A stretch of DNA of 64,000 nt from positions 2,418,001 through 2,482,000 of the forward strand of contig CBDHGY010000002.1 of NCBI GenBank assembly GCA_965263325.1, read 5' to 3'. Each line of letters begins with the position of its first letter. Positions within the stretch are counted from its first letter, which is position 1. Source of the stretch: CBDHGY01 sp965263325. GTDB lineage: Bacteria; Pseudomonadota; Alphaproteobacteria; Caulobacterales; Hyphomonadaceae. The notes below the pieces were generated by a model, which was not told the DNA's origin, made no database searches, and was given only the letters and a program-made list of their open reading frames with translations. Of this stretch, positions 33,626 through 43,111 are shown piece by piece. The position numbers and the translations under genes were made by a program.

Positions 33626-35794
33626 CTATAAAAAGTTATAGGGGTCTATGTCGACAGCGATTCTAGCTCCCGAAGGTACTTTTATATTGCTGCGCCAGGC
33701 CGCCAGATAAGAAGACAAGTCAATTGTTTTTGGGGATTGGACCAAAAACCGGCGCCGGTGCCGTCCACGAACAACAGACAATGGCGGGGTGGCGGGGCCA
33801 AATACATCCACATGTTCGCCATGGGGAGCCGCTTTTGCGACGTCAGCTGCGAAGGCGTTAACGCTCGCAGCGGATGAGGCTGACAAAAGCAGGCTTGCGA
33901 GCCGTCCAAACGGCGGCATGACAAGCATTGCGCGCATATCGCGTTCGATTTTCAAGAATCCGTCGCGATCGCCAAGTTTTAGCGCTTGCATTGCAGGGTC
34001 TTGCGGTTGCCAGGTTTGAATGAGCGCGCGCCCCGGCTTATCGGCCCGGCCCGCTCGGCCCGCAACCTGACTGAGCAATTGATAGGTTCGCTCGCCCGCC
34101 CGTAAGTCTCCGCCCTTCATGCCGGCATCGGCGTCCACCACGCCGACAAGAGTTAGCCTCGGGAAATTGTGTCCCTTCGCAACGATCTGAGTGCCCACAA
34201 GAACATCGATTTCACCGGTCGCCATGCGGGTGATGAGATCTCTTGTCTCAGCGCCGCTGCGCGCAGTGTCTGAACTGAAAATTTCAATGCGTGCGTCCGG
34301 TAGGAGGAGGCGCGCTTCCTCCATAACCCTTTCCACGCCCGGTCCGACACCAATTAAACTGTCTTCAGCCCCGCACTGTGGACATCGTCTAGGCTTTGGC
34401 ATCGTGTAACCAGTGACATGGCACACAAGCTGACCGGTGTAGCGATGCTCAGTTAACCAACTTTCCGTACCAGGGCTTTTCAGCTTCTCTCCGCAGGACT
34501 TACAGATAACAAGCGGCGCATAACCGCGCCGATTCATGAAAAGCAGGCTTTGTTCACCGCGCTCGAGAGTTTCCGCGAGCGCACTCCGCAAAATAGGAGA
34601 TAGCCAGTGCCCACGCTCTGGAGGATGTGCGCACATATCAACAAGTTCGATATCGGGTAGCCGCGCTGCCCCAGGACGTGCGGAGAGATTCAATCGGCGA
34701 TATCGCCCGTCATCTGCGTTCACGCTGGATTCAAGTGACGGTGTTGCGGATGCCAAGACAATTACGGCGTTTTCCAGTTTCGCGCGCATGACCGCCAGAT
34801 CTCTGGCATGATATCTGACGCCATCTTCTTGCTTGTAGGAGCTGTCGTGTTCCTCATCTATGACGATTAAAGAGAGGTTTTGAAATGGCAGGAACAGCGC
34901 AGATCTTGCCCCGATAACTATACGCGCCCGCCCATGCGCGGTTTCGCGCCAGGTCCTGCGACGTTGTTTATCCGATAGGCCCGAATGCCATGGTGCTGGT
35001 TGGGTGCCGAAGCGTTCTTCGAACCGCGTGAGTATCGCCTGAGTCAAAGCGATTTCAGGAAGCATTATTAGTATTTGAGCAGTCTCTTCTTTCGCGAGCG
35101 CAGCGGCGATTGCTTCGAAATATACCTCTGTCTTTCCGGACCCCGTCACCCCATCGAGTAAAAAGGGCGCAAACTCTGCGGCATTCACAGCTGTCACCAA
35201 TGCGTCGGCGGCGCTGGCCTGTTCGCCTGTCAGGGATTTGCCAGCAAGATTGAAGTTTGGAGCCGGGTAGGGTGAATCGACATCAACCTTTTTTGTTGTC
35301 AGAGTCCCAGCATTCACAAGCCCTTTGACCACGCCGCTCGACACGTTTGCGGTTTCAGCGAGCGCCGATCCTGATGCAGGCCCCAGATTTTGAGCTGCAC
35401 TGATCAATCTTTCGCGCGCAGGTGTTAACCGTGCAGGCCTTATGTCCGTCAGCGAATAGAGTGTCTCGGTTGGCGACGGATTTAGCCCGCCGCGTGAGCG
35501 CAGCGTCATGGCAAGCACTGCTCCTGGCGAAGCAACCGTGTACCGCGCTGCGAAGTCTATGAATTTTCGCATTTGACCGGTCATGGGCGGAACAGCATAA
35601 ACACTCTCTACTGATTTTAGCTCTCGCCCTTGCCCGTCGCTATCTGAGCTCATCTCCCAGATCACGCCTGTGCGTACAATCTTTCCAAGAGGCGCGCGAA
35701 CATAACAGCCAGCTTCGACAGTGAGATCGCTCGGCACCCCATAATCAAAAGGCTCCGGAAGCGGTAGGGGGAAGAGTATGCGAGCAATAGGCAT
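33626..35794 (-). CDS. priA: Primosomal protein N' (replication restart helicase)
   Basis: PriA reloads the replisome at stalled forks. The ATG at 35794 gives 722 aa. The N-terminal 3'-DNA-binding domain begins MPIARILFPLPLPEPFDY. The helicase has Walker A VTGSGKTEV (about 215-223) and a DEEH box (IDEEHDSSY). Zinc-binding cysteines come as CKSCG, C of CHVTGY, and CPQCG. Motif VI reads SQVAGRAGRADKPGRAL. All are family features. The gene runs divergently from the SrfB-like operon with 231 bases between. Confidence 0.95.
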   Translation of the reverse strand: MPIARILFPLPLPEPFDYGVPSDLTVEAGCYVRAPLGKIVRTGVIWEMSSDSDGQGRELKSVESVYAVPPMTGQMRKFIDFAARYTVASPGAVLAMTLRSRGGLNPSPTETLYSLTDIRPARLTPARERLISAAQNLGPASGSALAETANVSSGVVKGLVNAGTLTTKKVDVDSPYPAPNFNLAGKSLTGEQASAADALVTAVNAAEFAPFLLDGVTGSGKTEVYFEAIAAALAKEETAQILIMLPEIALTQAILTRFEERFGTQPAPWHSGLSDKQRRRTWRETAHGRARIVIGARSALFLPFQNLSLIVIDEEHDSSYKQEDGVRYHARDLAVMRAKLENAVIVLASATPSLESSVNADDGRYRRLNLSARPGAARLPDIELVDMCAHPPERGHWLSPILRSALAETLERGEQSLLFMNRRGYAPLVICKSCGEKLKSPGTESWLTEHRYTGQLVCHVTGYTMPKPRRCPQCGAEDSLIGVGPGVERVMEEARLLLPDARIEIFSSDTARSGAETRDLITRMATGEIDVLVGTQIVAKGHNFPRLTLVGVVDADAGMKGGDLRAGERTYQLLSQVAGRAGRADKPGRALIQTWQPQDPAMQALKLGDRDGFLKIERDMRAMLVMPPFGRLASLLLSASSAASVNAFAADVAKAAPHGEHVDVFGPATPPLSVVRGRHRRRFLVQSPKTIDLSSYLAAWRSNIKVPSGARIAVDIDPYNFL

Positions 35795-36025
35795 GGGGCG
35801 TCTTAATGCATTCGTTTTAGACCGCCAAATTGTCCCCTTTTGGGTGATCACCTGTCACAGAACGCGCATTAGTAATTTTCGCCGTTTAGACGACTTTGCA
35901 GATAAAACGCAGCCATATCTCCAGTGTTTATTGGCACAGCCGCAATTTCTCTTCCAACGCGAAAGATGGCGCAAATTCTGCATCCATGCCCCCGTTAAGG
36001 GAATTTAGGAGCGCAGGTCCACGAC
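35795..36025. promoter_or_regulatory. Divergent promoter region between priA and the SrfB-like operon
   Basis: The region contains no credible gene. A perfect 10-bp palindrome GGTGATCACC lies at 35843-35852. The stretch 35870-35935 is AT-rich and the likely place for both promoters, but I cannot identify a clear -35/-10 pair. Confidence 0.35.
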
Positions 36026-36748
36026 ATGTCAGCACAAAAAGATACAGCTTCAGCAAACAGCAATCGGCCAACAAACTGGGAATCGCCTGCACTTGCGGCC
36101 AATGATTCGAGTGCCGCGCCAAAGGCGAATATCAGCGCTGCGGACGCATTTGGCGCACTAGCCGATGCCGTGACAGCCTACATCAACGCCCCGCATCGCT
36201 TGAAAGATCGCCGCGTGGCCGTCAATCGCATCAGTGAGCTCCTTCGCGAGGTATTTTGCCTTCGTGCAAGAATGCTCGCGGATGTCCCGAAACAGCTTGG
36301 TGCCAATCACGATGCTGCCGCTGACTATATTTATGATCAGCTCGACCGCTGGGCGAGCCAGACAATTATAACCGAGTTGTTTGATACGATCAGCTTAAAT
36401 GAGGACGTACGGCCAGTTATCATTCTCTCCACAATGCGCCTCATAAAAGCGGAGGAAATCGCTGTTTGGCTATGTACGGAATTTGGTGATCTATCCGCGA
36501 CGCGAGAGGCAGATCATGCCCGCCGTTATGTTGCGACAAAACTATCAACTGCGCTGTTTGATCTCTCAAAAGCGCAACCATCTCTGTCATTCGAAGATCC
36601 TAACTCGCTTCAGCATCAACTCGATGACTGGGCGTCCCCAACAGGCGGGATCGAACAATCCCTTCACTATCAAATGGTGATCGCACCATTTCTGAACTTC
36701 TTCCATGAAATTGCAACTGGCCGCCTGGCCAGCAGCACCGCACGCTAA
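36026..36748 (+). CDS. Unrecognised helical protein, first gene of the SrfB-like operon
   Basis: The protein has 240 aa. The first 40 residues are Ser/Ala/Asn-rich and likely disordered; the rest (45-235) appears all-helical, with an Arg-rich segment (HRLKDRRVAVNRISELLREV), several Trp (LDRWASQ, LDDWASP) and no catalytic motif. There is no signal peptide or membrane helix, so it is cytoplasmic. I do not recognise it. It lies 11 bases before the SrfB-like gene and must be co-expressed. It could be an adaptor or partner of that ATPase. It does not resemble Salmonella SrfA or SrfC as I remember them. Confidence 0.8.
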   Translation: MSAQKDTASANSNRPTNWESPALAANDSSAAPKANISAADAFGALADAVTAYINAPHRLKDRRVAVNRISELLREVFCLRARMLADVPKQLGANHDAAADYIYDQLDRWASQTIITELFDTISLNEDVRPVIILSTMRLIKAEEIAVWLCTEFGDLSATREADHARRYVATKLSTALFDLSKAQPSLSFEDPNSLQHQLDDWASPTGGIEQSLHYQMVIAPFLNFFHEIATGRLASSTAR

Positions 36749-36759
36749 GGAGCTGTCTC

Positions 36760-39579
36760 ATGCGCACACTTCACGTATTTCCAAACAGTGGTCACCGCAC
36801 GGTTTTCTATCCACTTCACTGCGCTGATGCATCGGTTGCCTCGACATTGGGTGAGCTTCCTGAATTGAGCGAAAACGCAGTTGCGTGGCTCCGAGAAAAA
36901 ACGGCAAAAGACGATTGGACGTCTCCTATCGGTAAGCCGTGGCTTCAAGGGCGGTTTGCAAAAGAAGAACGTGGCGGTGCAGAAGTTCTTGGCTTTTGGT
37001 GTGCGATTGAACTCAATGTTGGAACGTCGAACCGCGGATATGTTATCAAGCGCAGCGCGATACAGGCCGCCGCAAAGACGACGCTCGAAGAGCGCTTGAA
37101 GCCGGCGGCTGTTAATGGTCTCGCCGCAGATGATGATTATTGCAAATCTCGATCTGTTTCCGGGTCTTATCTTGCAAAAACGGAAGGCGATCTCGGGGAA
37201 AATTTGACGATCAACTTGTCCGACGAGTTTGAATTCGCCGACCAAATTGGCGGTATTTGCCTCGACATTGTTTGGACACAGCAGGCCGGTGATGCAATCA
37301 AAGTTGATCTGATTGTGGATTTCGGAAACTCTCGGACAGTTGTACTTGGGCTCGAGCAATTCAAGGCAAGTCAGGGACTTGCGTCCGTATGTCGTCCGAT
37401 TCTCTTCCCGGCTGCGGGCGAAGATGTTGAGACGTTGGATTATGATGTCACCAATTTTGATGATGCTATTCCAGATAGTTGGTTCACACTCATGGAACCA
37501 GTGTTCCCTGAAGAGCCGGCCCGTCACGTTTCCTCCGGGATTGAGAGCAAATCACCGCAGCGACGCCGCTTCTTTGGTCTTTTCGGTTCCAAGAAAAAGA
37601 AGATGGAACAGATTAGCCTAACTCCGCATATGTTCCGCAATATTTCTCCTGCGGTCATCGGGCCTGTCGCGAAGAAAGTTCTGTCCAGCCTGGATGTTGA
37701 AGGCGGCGGTCTTGCTTTCTTGTCATCGCCAAAGCGTTATGTGTGGGATGACGAAGCAGCCGGTGCAAACGGAAAAACGCATTGGACCATGTCCCGACAG
37801 GAGTGGCGCTCAGAGAAAAACTCGAAAAGCAGGTTGCGTCCGCTTCGCGGCGAAATCCTTCGATTTATGCCAAACGCTGACGCCGAATGGTCCATGGATA
37901 GTTGGCCGTTCCTGACCGAAGGCGAGCATGAAGTGCGTGCTGATCACTCGCGTGCAGACGCCTTGGTCTGGGTCGCCTTGTCTATTCTTGAGCATGCAAA
38001 CAAGCAAATTCAGTCGGAAGCCTGGCGCAAGAACAACCAACCCTTCCTGCGCCGTGAGCTTGGTGACATTCTGCTGACCTACCCTGCAGGTTGGACGGAA
38101 GCAGAAATCGATGTGTTCCGCGAGAAGTGGGATAAAGCCAGGGATATCTTTGCGATGTCCCGTATGGAGAATCCCAAAGAAGCTTACGAGAAAGGCGATC
38201 TTCCAGATGTCGCACTGGAGCTCGATGAAGCTGTTGCCCCTCAGCTTGCAATCGTGTTTTCCGAAATGCACCACATGCGCGATTATGGTGAGAACTGGAT
38301 CGAGCTGTATGGCCGAAAGCGCGGCGACAAAGAAACTGTTCGCGTCATGACGATCGATATTGGCGGTGGCACAACTGATACATCGGTGGTCGAGTACTCA
38401 GACGACTTGCCAGGTGTTGGGGTCGATCTGTCTGCCAATCTTATGTTCAAGGATTCCACCACGATTGCAGGCGACCGTCTGGTGAAAGACATCGTCGAGC
38501 GCGTCATGCTTCCCATGCTTGGAGAAAAGTTTGCAGGCGATAAAGACCAAAAAGATCTCTATGAGCGGTTCTTCTTCACGCGTGCGAACCGCGATGGGGA
38601 ACGGGCAAAATGGTCCGTCATTTCCCGAACTGTTATCATTCCGATGATCCACCATTGGTTGCGCAATTTCAGCGCCGACGATGTCAGCGCGGTGGATTGG
38701 AGACCACTAGCGGCCGGAGCATCTGCTGAGCAAATCGAACAGTTGAACAACATGGCGCGCGCTGCGGGTCTCAGCGAAGGGCTCCTTGACGCAAATGAGA
38801 GTGTTCAGCCTGACGTTTCAATGATCCGAAAAACCATACAGGATTGGTTCACTCACATTGCGGATGCACATGCGCGTTATCTCGCAATTTTCGAATGTGA
38901 TCTTGTCATTCTTACAGGTAAACCATCGGAGCTTCCGCAAATTCGCGAGCTTCTTGAGAAACGCTTGCCAATTTTCCCAGACCGTATTCTTTCGGCGAAA
39001 GGGTACTTTGCTGGTGATTGGTTGCCGCTATCCAAGGATGGCCGAATTGCTGATGCCAAGTTGGTAACGGCGTTTGGAACCGCAGTCTTCCGAGGCGTTC
39101 GTTCTGGTTTGATTTCTGGCTGGCGCATACGAAGCGATATTGATCAGACGTGCCGCGTGCAAAACTATTGGGGACGGATTGCTGGCAATCTGAAGCCATT
39201 CCTGAAGAACGATATCCTTCTCGCGCCCGGTGAGAAGGAAGTCACGGCGCGCCTCCTCACGGATAGCTTCATTGGTCGTGCGCGTTTTCTGAACCATGTG
39301 CTGCCGGAGCAGGTTTATCGTCTGGTGTATAAGGGCAAGCAGCAGGTACTGGCTGACATACGCGTGCGTCGTAAAGTGACGACCGCAGAGGGGCGACATT
39401 ACGCGATGAGCGCGGAGGCACTTGAACTCGTGAGCGCGAAGAATGCTCAGACGGGTGCCAACATTCCACTCACCGATATTCAGCTGCAGCTTTGCACTCT
39501 GCCGCGCGCAGAAGAATTCTGGCAGGACACTGGCCGGTTCGAAGTTCGCTGGCCGTTGACCGTCGTCGAAGGGGTATAA
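36760..39579 (+). CDS. SrfB-like actin/Hsp70-fold ATPase
   Basis: The protein has 939 aa, close to the usual SrfB length. Two phosphate motifs of the actin/Hsp70/sugar-kinase ATPase fold are clear: DFGNSRTVVLGL (about 187-198) and IDIGGGTTDTSVV (about 531-543), and the adenosine motif VILTGKPSELPQI lies near 716. A basic patch RRFFGLFGSKKKK lies near 270. No signal peptide or helix is present. The similarity is to the virulence factor SrfB family, named from the Salmonella srfABC locus; its biochemical function is unknown. Here it is flanked by a helical protein and a pseudokinase-SUMF1 membrane protein, not by srfA or srfC. The active-site motifs look intact, so it should bind ATP. Confidence 0.85.
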   Translation: MRTLHVFPNSGHRTVFYPLHCADASVASTLGELPELSENAVAWLREKTAKDDWTSPIGKPWLQGRFAKEERGGAEVLGFWCAIELNVGTSNRGYVIKRSAIQAAAKTTLEERLKPAAVNGLAADDDYCKSRSVSGSYLAKTEGDLGENLTINLSDEFEFADQIGGICLDIVWTQQAGDAIKVDLIVDFGNSRTVVLGLEQFKASQGLASVCRPILFPAAGEDVETLDYDVTNFDDAIPDSWFTLMEPVFPEEPARHVSSGIESKSPQRRRFFGLFGSKKKKMEQISLTPHMFRNISPAVIGPVAKKVLSSLDVEGGGLAFLSSPKRYVWDDEAAGANGKTHWTMSRQEWRSEKNSKSRLRPLRGEILRFMPNADAEWSMDSWPFLTEGEHEVRADHSRADALVWVALSILEHANKQIQSEAWRKNNQPFLRRELGDILLTYPAGWTEAEIDVFREKWDKARDIFAMSRMENPKEAYEKGDLPDVALELDEAVAPQLAIVFSEMHHMRDYGENWIELYGRKRGDKETVRVMTIDIGGGTTDTSVVEYSDDLPGVGVDLSANLMFKDSTTIAGDRLVKDIVERVMLPMLGEKFAGDKDQKDLYERFFFTRANRDGERAKWSVISRTVIIPMIHHWLRNFSADDVSAVDWRPLAAGASAEQIEQLNNMARAAGLSEGLLDANESVQPDVSMIRKTIQDWFTHIADAHARYLAIFECDLVILTGKPSELPQIRELLEKRLPIFPDRILSAKGYFAGDWLPLSKDGRIADAKLVTAFGTAVFRGVRSGLISGWRIRSDIDQTCRVQNYWGRIAGNLKPFLKNDILLAPGEKEVTARLLTDSFIGRARFLNHVLPEQVYRLVYKGKQQVLADIRVRRKVTTAEGRHYAMSAEALELVSAKNAQTGANIPLTDIQLQLCTLPRAEEFWQDTGRFEVRWPLTVVEGV

Positions 39580-39584
39580 GCAAC

Positions 39585-42332
39585 ATGTCGCGCACGCCAT
39601 TAGTTGTTGGCACTGAAATTGATCGGTTTCTGATCAAACAAATGCTGTCGGAAGATGGGCGCGGCATATCCTATCTTGCTGTCGATACGCGCTCAGTCTC
39701 CAGTTCCACCAAAGTGCTGGTGCGCGAGTATTTTCCGCGCGGTATTTCTGTTCGAGATCTGGATGAGATCGAACCTCGTGACCGCATGGAAGCGCAAGAG
39801 GAATTCGAGCGCGGCCTGGCCGGCTTTATTGAAGCCGGAAAGACGCTTATCTCTATCGAAACGCATTCATTGGTTCCTGCGATAGACATTATTGAGCAAA
39901 ATTCGACCGCCTATCTGGTTCTTGAGTGGCCGGAAGGACGGGACTTCACTGAGATGACCAGTGAAGACGACCCGATGGACCTTGAAGCGCTGCAATCTCA
40001 ACTTGCGATATTGCAGACGGGGCTTGAGCAATTACATCAATCAGGTCTCATCCATATGGCGATTTCGCCAAGCACCCTCATACGGCTCGACGATGGATAT
40101 CCCGCGATTTCGCATCTCACGCATGTGGAACAGTTTGACGGTGACGCCTTAAACCGCGCGCATATTTTGTTCGATACACCTTATGCGGCCCCAGAGCTTC
40201 GCTGCGACTCTGATGCGCCAGTAGGTCCATGGACGGACGTGTACGGGTTGTCAGCAACGTGCTGGTACATGCTCACGGGCTTGGCTCCTGCGTCTGCCGA
40301 GGAACGACTTTCGTTCATTGCGGCTGGGCGAGGTGATAAACTTGACCCCAACATGTTCCGCGATATCGGCTATGATCAATCTGCAATCGTAGATGTCCTG
40401 CTCGCAGGTCTTGAGCTCGTTCCGGAACGACGCATTGCATCGGTGAGTGCATTCATCGCGAGATTTAATGCTGCGGCTTCAAGATCTCGTGGGGGCTTGC
40501 TTGCTTCCGTGCGGTGGTTCGCTGTTCAGAATAAAACAGCATTGTTGGGGACAGCGGCTGCGTTGGCCTTAGGGTTTGTATTGGTCAGCAATGTTACAGC
40601 TGCTCCTTCACCCGGCGCTGACATTGTTGCAGGTGAAGTAGATCACAACGCTGCTGATTTAATCGTCCCGCCCAAAGAAATTAGGTTGCCAGATACACCT
40701 CGCTTGGTGGCAAGCGCTGCTTGGTTATTGGTTGATCGCAACTCGGCTGACGAGGTGCGCGCCTTTATCTCGAAATATAACGACAGTATTTTCACGGCGT
40801 CCGTGGCGTTGGAGCGTTTACAGTTACTAGACGAGCGCGCCTGGAGCTCGGCTCTTTCTGAAGGAAGCATAGAGTCGTTTGAGGCTTATCTCGCAGACTT
40901 TGGGCCGGAGTCGCGGCCGGTGGGTCTTCACGTGGATGAGGCGAAAGCCCGGATCATCAGCATTTCTGGTGCCAGAGAATTTCAGATCGCTGAAGCACGC
41001 CGTTTGATGTTTGAGCTGGGCTACAACACAAATACCCGCACCGGAGAAACACCAGGCTTGGTGCGCGCTGTGGCGGGCTTCCAGGAGTCGATCGGCGTCG
41101 AAGCCGATGGCGAATTCTCGGATCTTTTGATCGAGCAATTGTCACAAGCTGTCGCGACCCGAGAAGCTGAAAAGGCAATCGCGGTTGAAAAGCTGAAAGC
41201 AGAAAAAGCGGCTGCGCAACTTGCTGAAGAGCAAGCACTTGCGGAGGCCCGATATGTCGCACTTGTTCGGGAGGCGGCAGGCTCGACCACTCGCACGGCA
41301 ACAGGCAAAACAGGGCGCAAATCGCAAGATGAGCCAGAGAAAACACTTGATCCGAGGGCGCTTAAAACGCCTCCGAGTGTTGAACCAAAAGTCGTGTTCG
41401 AAACGAAAGTTGCTGGTTCAACATTGGCGAGTAAGAGGATTCAAACTGAGGAGCTCGAACCCGTTCAGGAAGTTGCCCGTGTGCATGGGGATAAGTTTAG
41501 GGACTGTGATACCTGCCCTGAAATGAAAGTCGTGCCTGCAGGATCATTTGACATGGGTAGCTCTTTCACGGAGCGCGACAGGCAAACAAATGAAGGCCCA
41601 GTGCATACGGTCGAGATTTCCGCCAATTTCGCAATTGCGACGAAGGAAGTTTCACTCGGAGAGTTTAGCGTTTTTGTTCGGGAGACGAACAGACGACTAC
41701 CAACTGGTTGTTACGCTGAGACTGACGCGCATATGGGCGAGTGGGCTTACAAAGCCGAGCTAAACTTCCGTTCCCCAGGCTTCTCGCAAAGTGCAAGCAA
41801 TCCCGTTGTGTGCGTCTCGTGGCAGGATGCGCGTGACTATACGCGCTGGTTATCAGCAAAAACCGGCCATGCCTACCGACTTCCTAGCGAGACGGAATGG
41901 GAATACGCTGCGCGTGCTGGGTCGAAGGCGGCGCGCCATTTTGGCCGTGGGTTCCGGAATGGCTGTAAGTATTTGAACGGGGCTGACCGGACCGCGAAAA
42001 AGTCTCGCAAAAATTGGGTGACGGCCGCCTGCACCGATGGATACTTGGAAACTGCTCCGGTCGGAAAGTTCGCGCCAAATGCTTTCGGTCTGTATGACAT
42101 GCTCGGAAATGTGTGGGAGTGGACGGCAGACTGCTACACCGACAACTATGATCGCACGCCGCGCAACGAAGCTGCTCATACGCAGAACGGCTGTAAGACT
42201 TATGTAACTCGCGGCGGGTCTTGGGCTTCTGGCATAGATATGCTGCGATCAGCTGCGCGAAGCGGAGACGGCTTGTCAGCTCGCTATGATATGCTCGGTT
42301 TCCGAGTTGTGCGCGAATTGCCTCAGCCTTAA
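39585..42332 (+). CDS. Pseudokinase-TM-PG-binding-SUMF1 fusion membrane protein
   Basis: The ATG at 39585, five bases after the SrfB-like stop, gives 915 aa. Residues 8-300 follow the Ser/Thr kinase fold, but the VAIK lysine is Arg (VLVREYFP), HRD-x-K reads HMAIS and the DFG position reads HLT, so catalysis is improbable. APE and WTD are kept. A transmembrane helix (about 317-337) places the rest outside the membrane: a stretch like PG_binding_1 (465-520, ARRLMFELGY), an Ala/Glu/Lys coiled coil (527-562) and a formylglycine-generating-enzyme/SUMF1 fold (642-912; VVPAGSFDMGS, RLPSETEWEYAARAG, GNVWEWTAD, TRGGSWASG). The Cys of active FGE is not in its usual RYCRSA position. Kinase-SUMF1 fusions are known; a degenerate kinase with these linkers beside SrfB is not one I recall. 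Confidence 0.85.
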   Translation: MSRTPLVVGTEIDRFLIKQMLSEDGRGISYLAVDTRSVSSSTKVLVREYFPRGISVRDLDEIEPRDRMEAQEEFERGLAGFIEAGKTLISIETHSLVPAIDIIEQNSTAYLVLEWPEGRDFTEMTSEDDPMDLEALQSQLAILQTGLEQLHQSGLIHMAISPSTLIRLDDGYPAISHLTHVEQFDGDALNRAHILFDTPYAAPELRCDSDAPVGPWTDVYGLSATCWYMLTGLAPASAEERLSFIAAGRGDKLDPNMFRDIGYDQSAIVDVLLAGLELVPERRIASVSAFIARFNAAASRSRGGLLASVRWFAVQNKTALLGTAAALALGFVLVSNVTAAPSPGADIVAGEVDHNAADLIVPPKEIRLPDTPRLVASAAWLLVDRNSADEVRAFISKYNDSIFTASVALERLQLLDERAWSSALSEGSIESFEAYLADFGPESRPVGLHVDEAKARIISISGAREFQIAEARRLMFELGYNTNTRTGETPGLVRAVAGFQESIGVEADGEFSDLLIEQLSQAVATREAEKAIAVEKLKAEKAAAQLAEEQALAEARYVALVREAAGSTTRTATGKTGRKSQDEPEKTLDPRALKTPPSVEPKVVFETKVAGSTLASKRIQTEELEPVQEVARVHGDKFRDCDTCPEMKVVPAGSFDMGSSFTERDRQTNEGPVHTVEISANFAIATKEVSLGEFSVFVRETNRRLPTGCYAETDAHMGEWAYKAELNFRSPGFSQSASNPVVCVSWQDARDYTRWLSAKTGHAYRLPSETEWEYAARAGSKAARHFGRGFRNGCKYLNGADRTAKKSRKNWVTAACTDGYLETAPVGKFAPNAFGLYDMLGNVWEWTADCYTDNYDRTPRNEAAHTQNGCKTYVTRGGSWASGIDMLRSAARSGDGLSARYDMLGFRVVRELPQP

Positions 42333-42394
42333 GGCTTGCCCATTATTGAAAATGTACCACCTCCTACTTTCAGAAAGCATGGAGTTCCAAGAAG

Positions 42395-43111
42395 GTGCAA
42401 GCGGTTATAATTGGCGCAAGCGGAGGAATCGGCGCGGCCCTCACTAAAGCCTTGAGCGATAACCCTGCAATGTCACGCGTACATGCGCTATCGCGGTCGT
42501 CATTAGGGCTGCAACATCCAAAAGTACTCCTAGGGTCCATTGATATTTTAAGCGAAAACTCAGTAGAAACTGCGGCTCTCAAAATAAAGGAAATGGGCAC
42601 CCCTGAATTAGTGATTGTTGCGAGCGGCATCCTGTCCGACGGAGCCGATCTGCAACCGGAGAAGTCTTACCGCCAGCAGAGCATGGAGTCATTTGAGCGA
42701 GTGTTTCGCGTGAATTCGTTTGGGCCGGCGCTTGTCGCGAAGCACTTTATTCCGATCATGCCGCGAAAACAACGAGGGGTGCTTGCCATGTTGTCAGCGC
42801 GAGTGGGGTCTATTTCCGATAATCAAATTGGCGGTTGGCACGCATATCGTGCGAGCAAGGCAGCATTGAATATGCTTGTACGTAACTATGCGATTGAACA
42901 GAGAAGACGAAACGAGCAGTTTATCGCAGTGTCGCTTCACCCAGGCACCGTTGATACGGGGCTCTCGAAACCCTTTCAATCGAATGTTCCTGGCGATAAG
43001 CTATTCACACCAGATCAGTCTGCTGCCTACTTGTTGGATGTGATTGAGAATTTATCACCAGAACACTCGGGAAAAGCGTTTGATTGGGCAGGAATAGAAA
43101 TTCCAGCTTAA
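42395..43111 (+). CDS. Short-chain dehydrogenase/reductase
   Basis: It starts at GTG 42395 (AAG just before) and encodes 238 aa. The cofactor motif is GASGGIGA at 7-14 and the catalytic residues appear as Ser (MLSARVGS) and YxxxK in HAYRASKAALN. The fold resembles the CsgA/Rossmann-SDR group related to cell-cell signalling SDRs, but the substrate is open. It follows the SrfB-like operon by 62 bases without a terminator and might be read through. Its last four bases overlap the convergent lipoprotein gene. Confidence 0.85.
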   Translation: MQAVIIGASGGIGAALTKALSDNPAMSRVHALSRSSLGLQHPKVLLGSIDILSENSVETAALKIKEMGTPELVIVASGILSDGADLQPEKSYRQQSMESFERVFRVNSFGPALVAKHFIPIMPRKQRGVLAMLSARVGSISDNQIGGWHAYRASKAALNMLVRNYAIEQRRRNEQFIAVSLHPGTVDTGLSKPFQSNVPGDKLFTPDQSAAYLLDVIENLSPEHSGKAFDWAGIEIPA

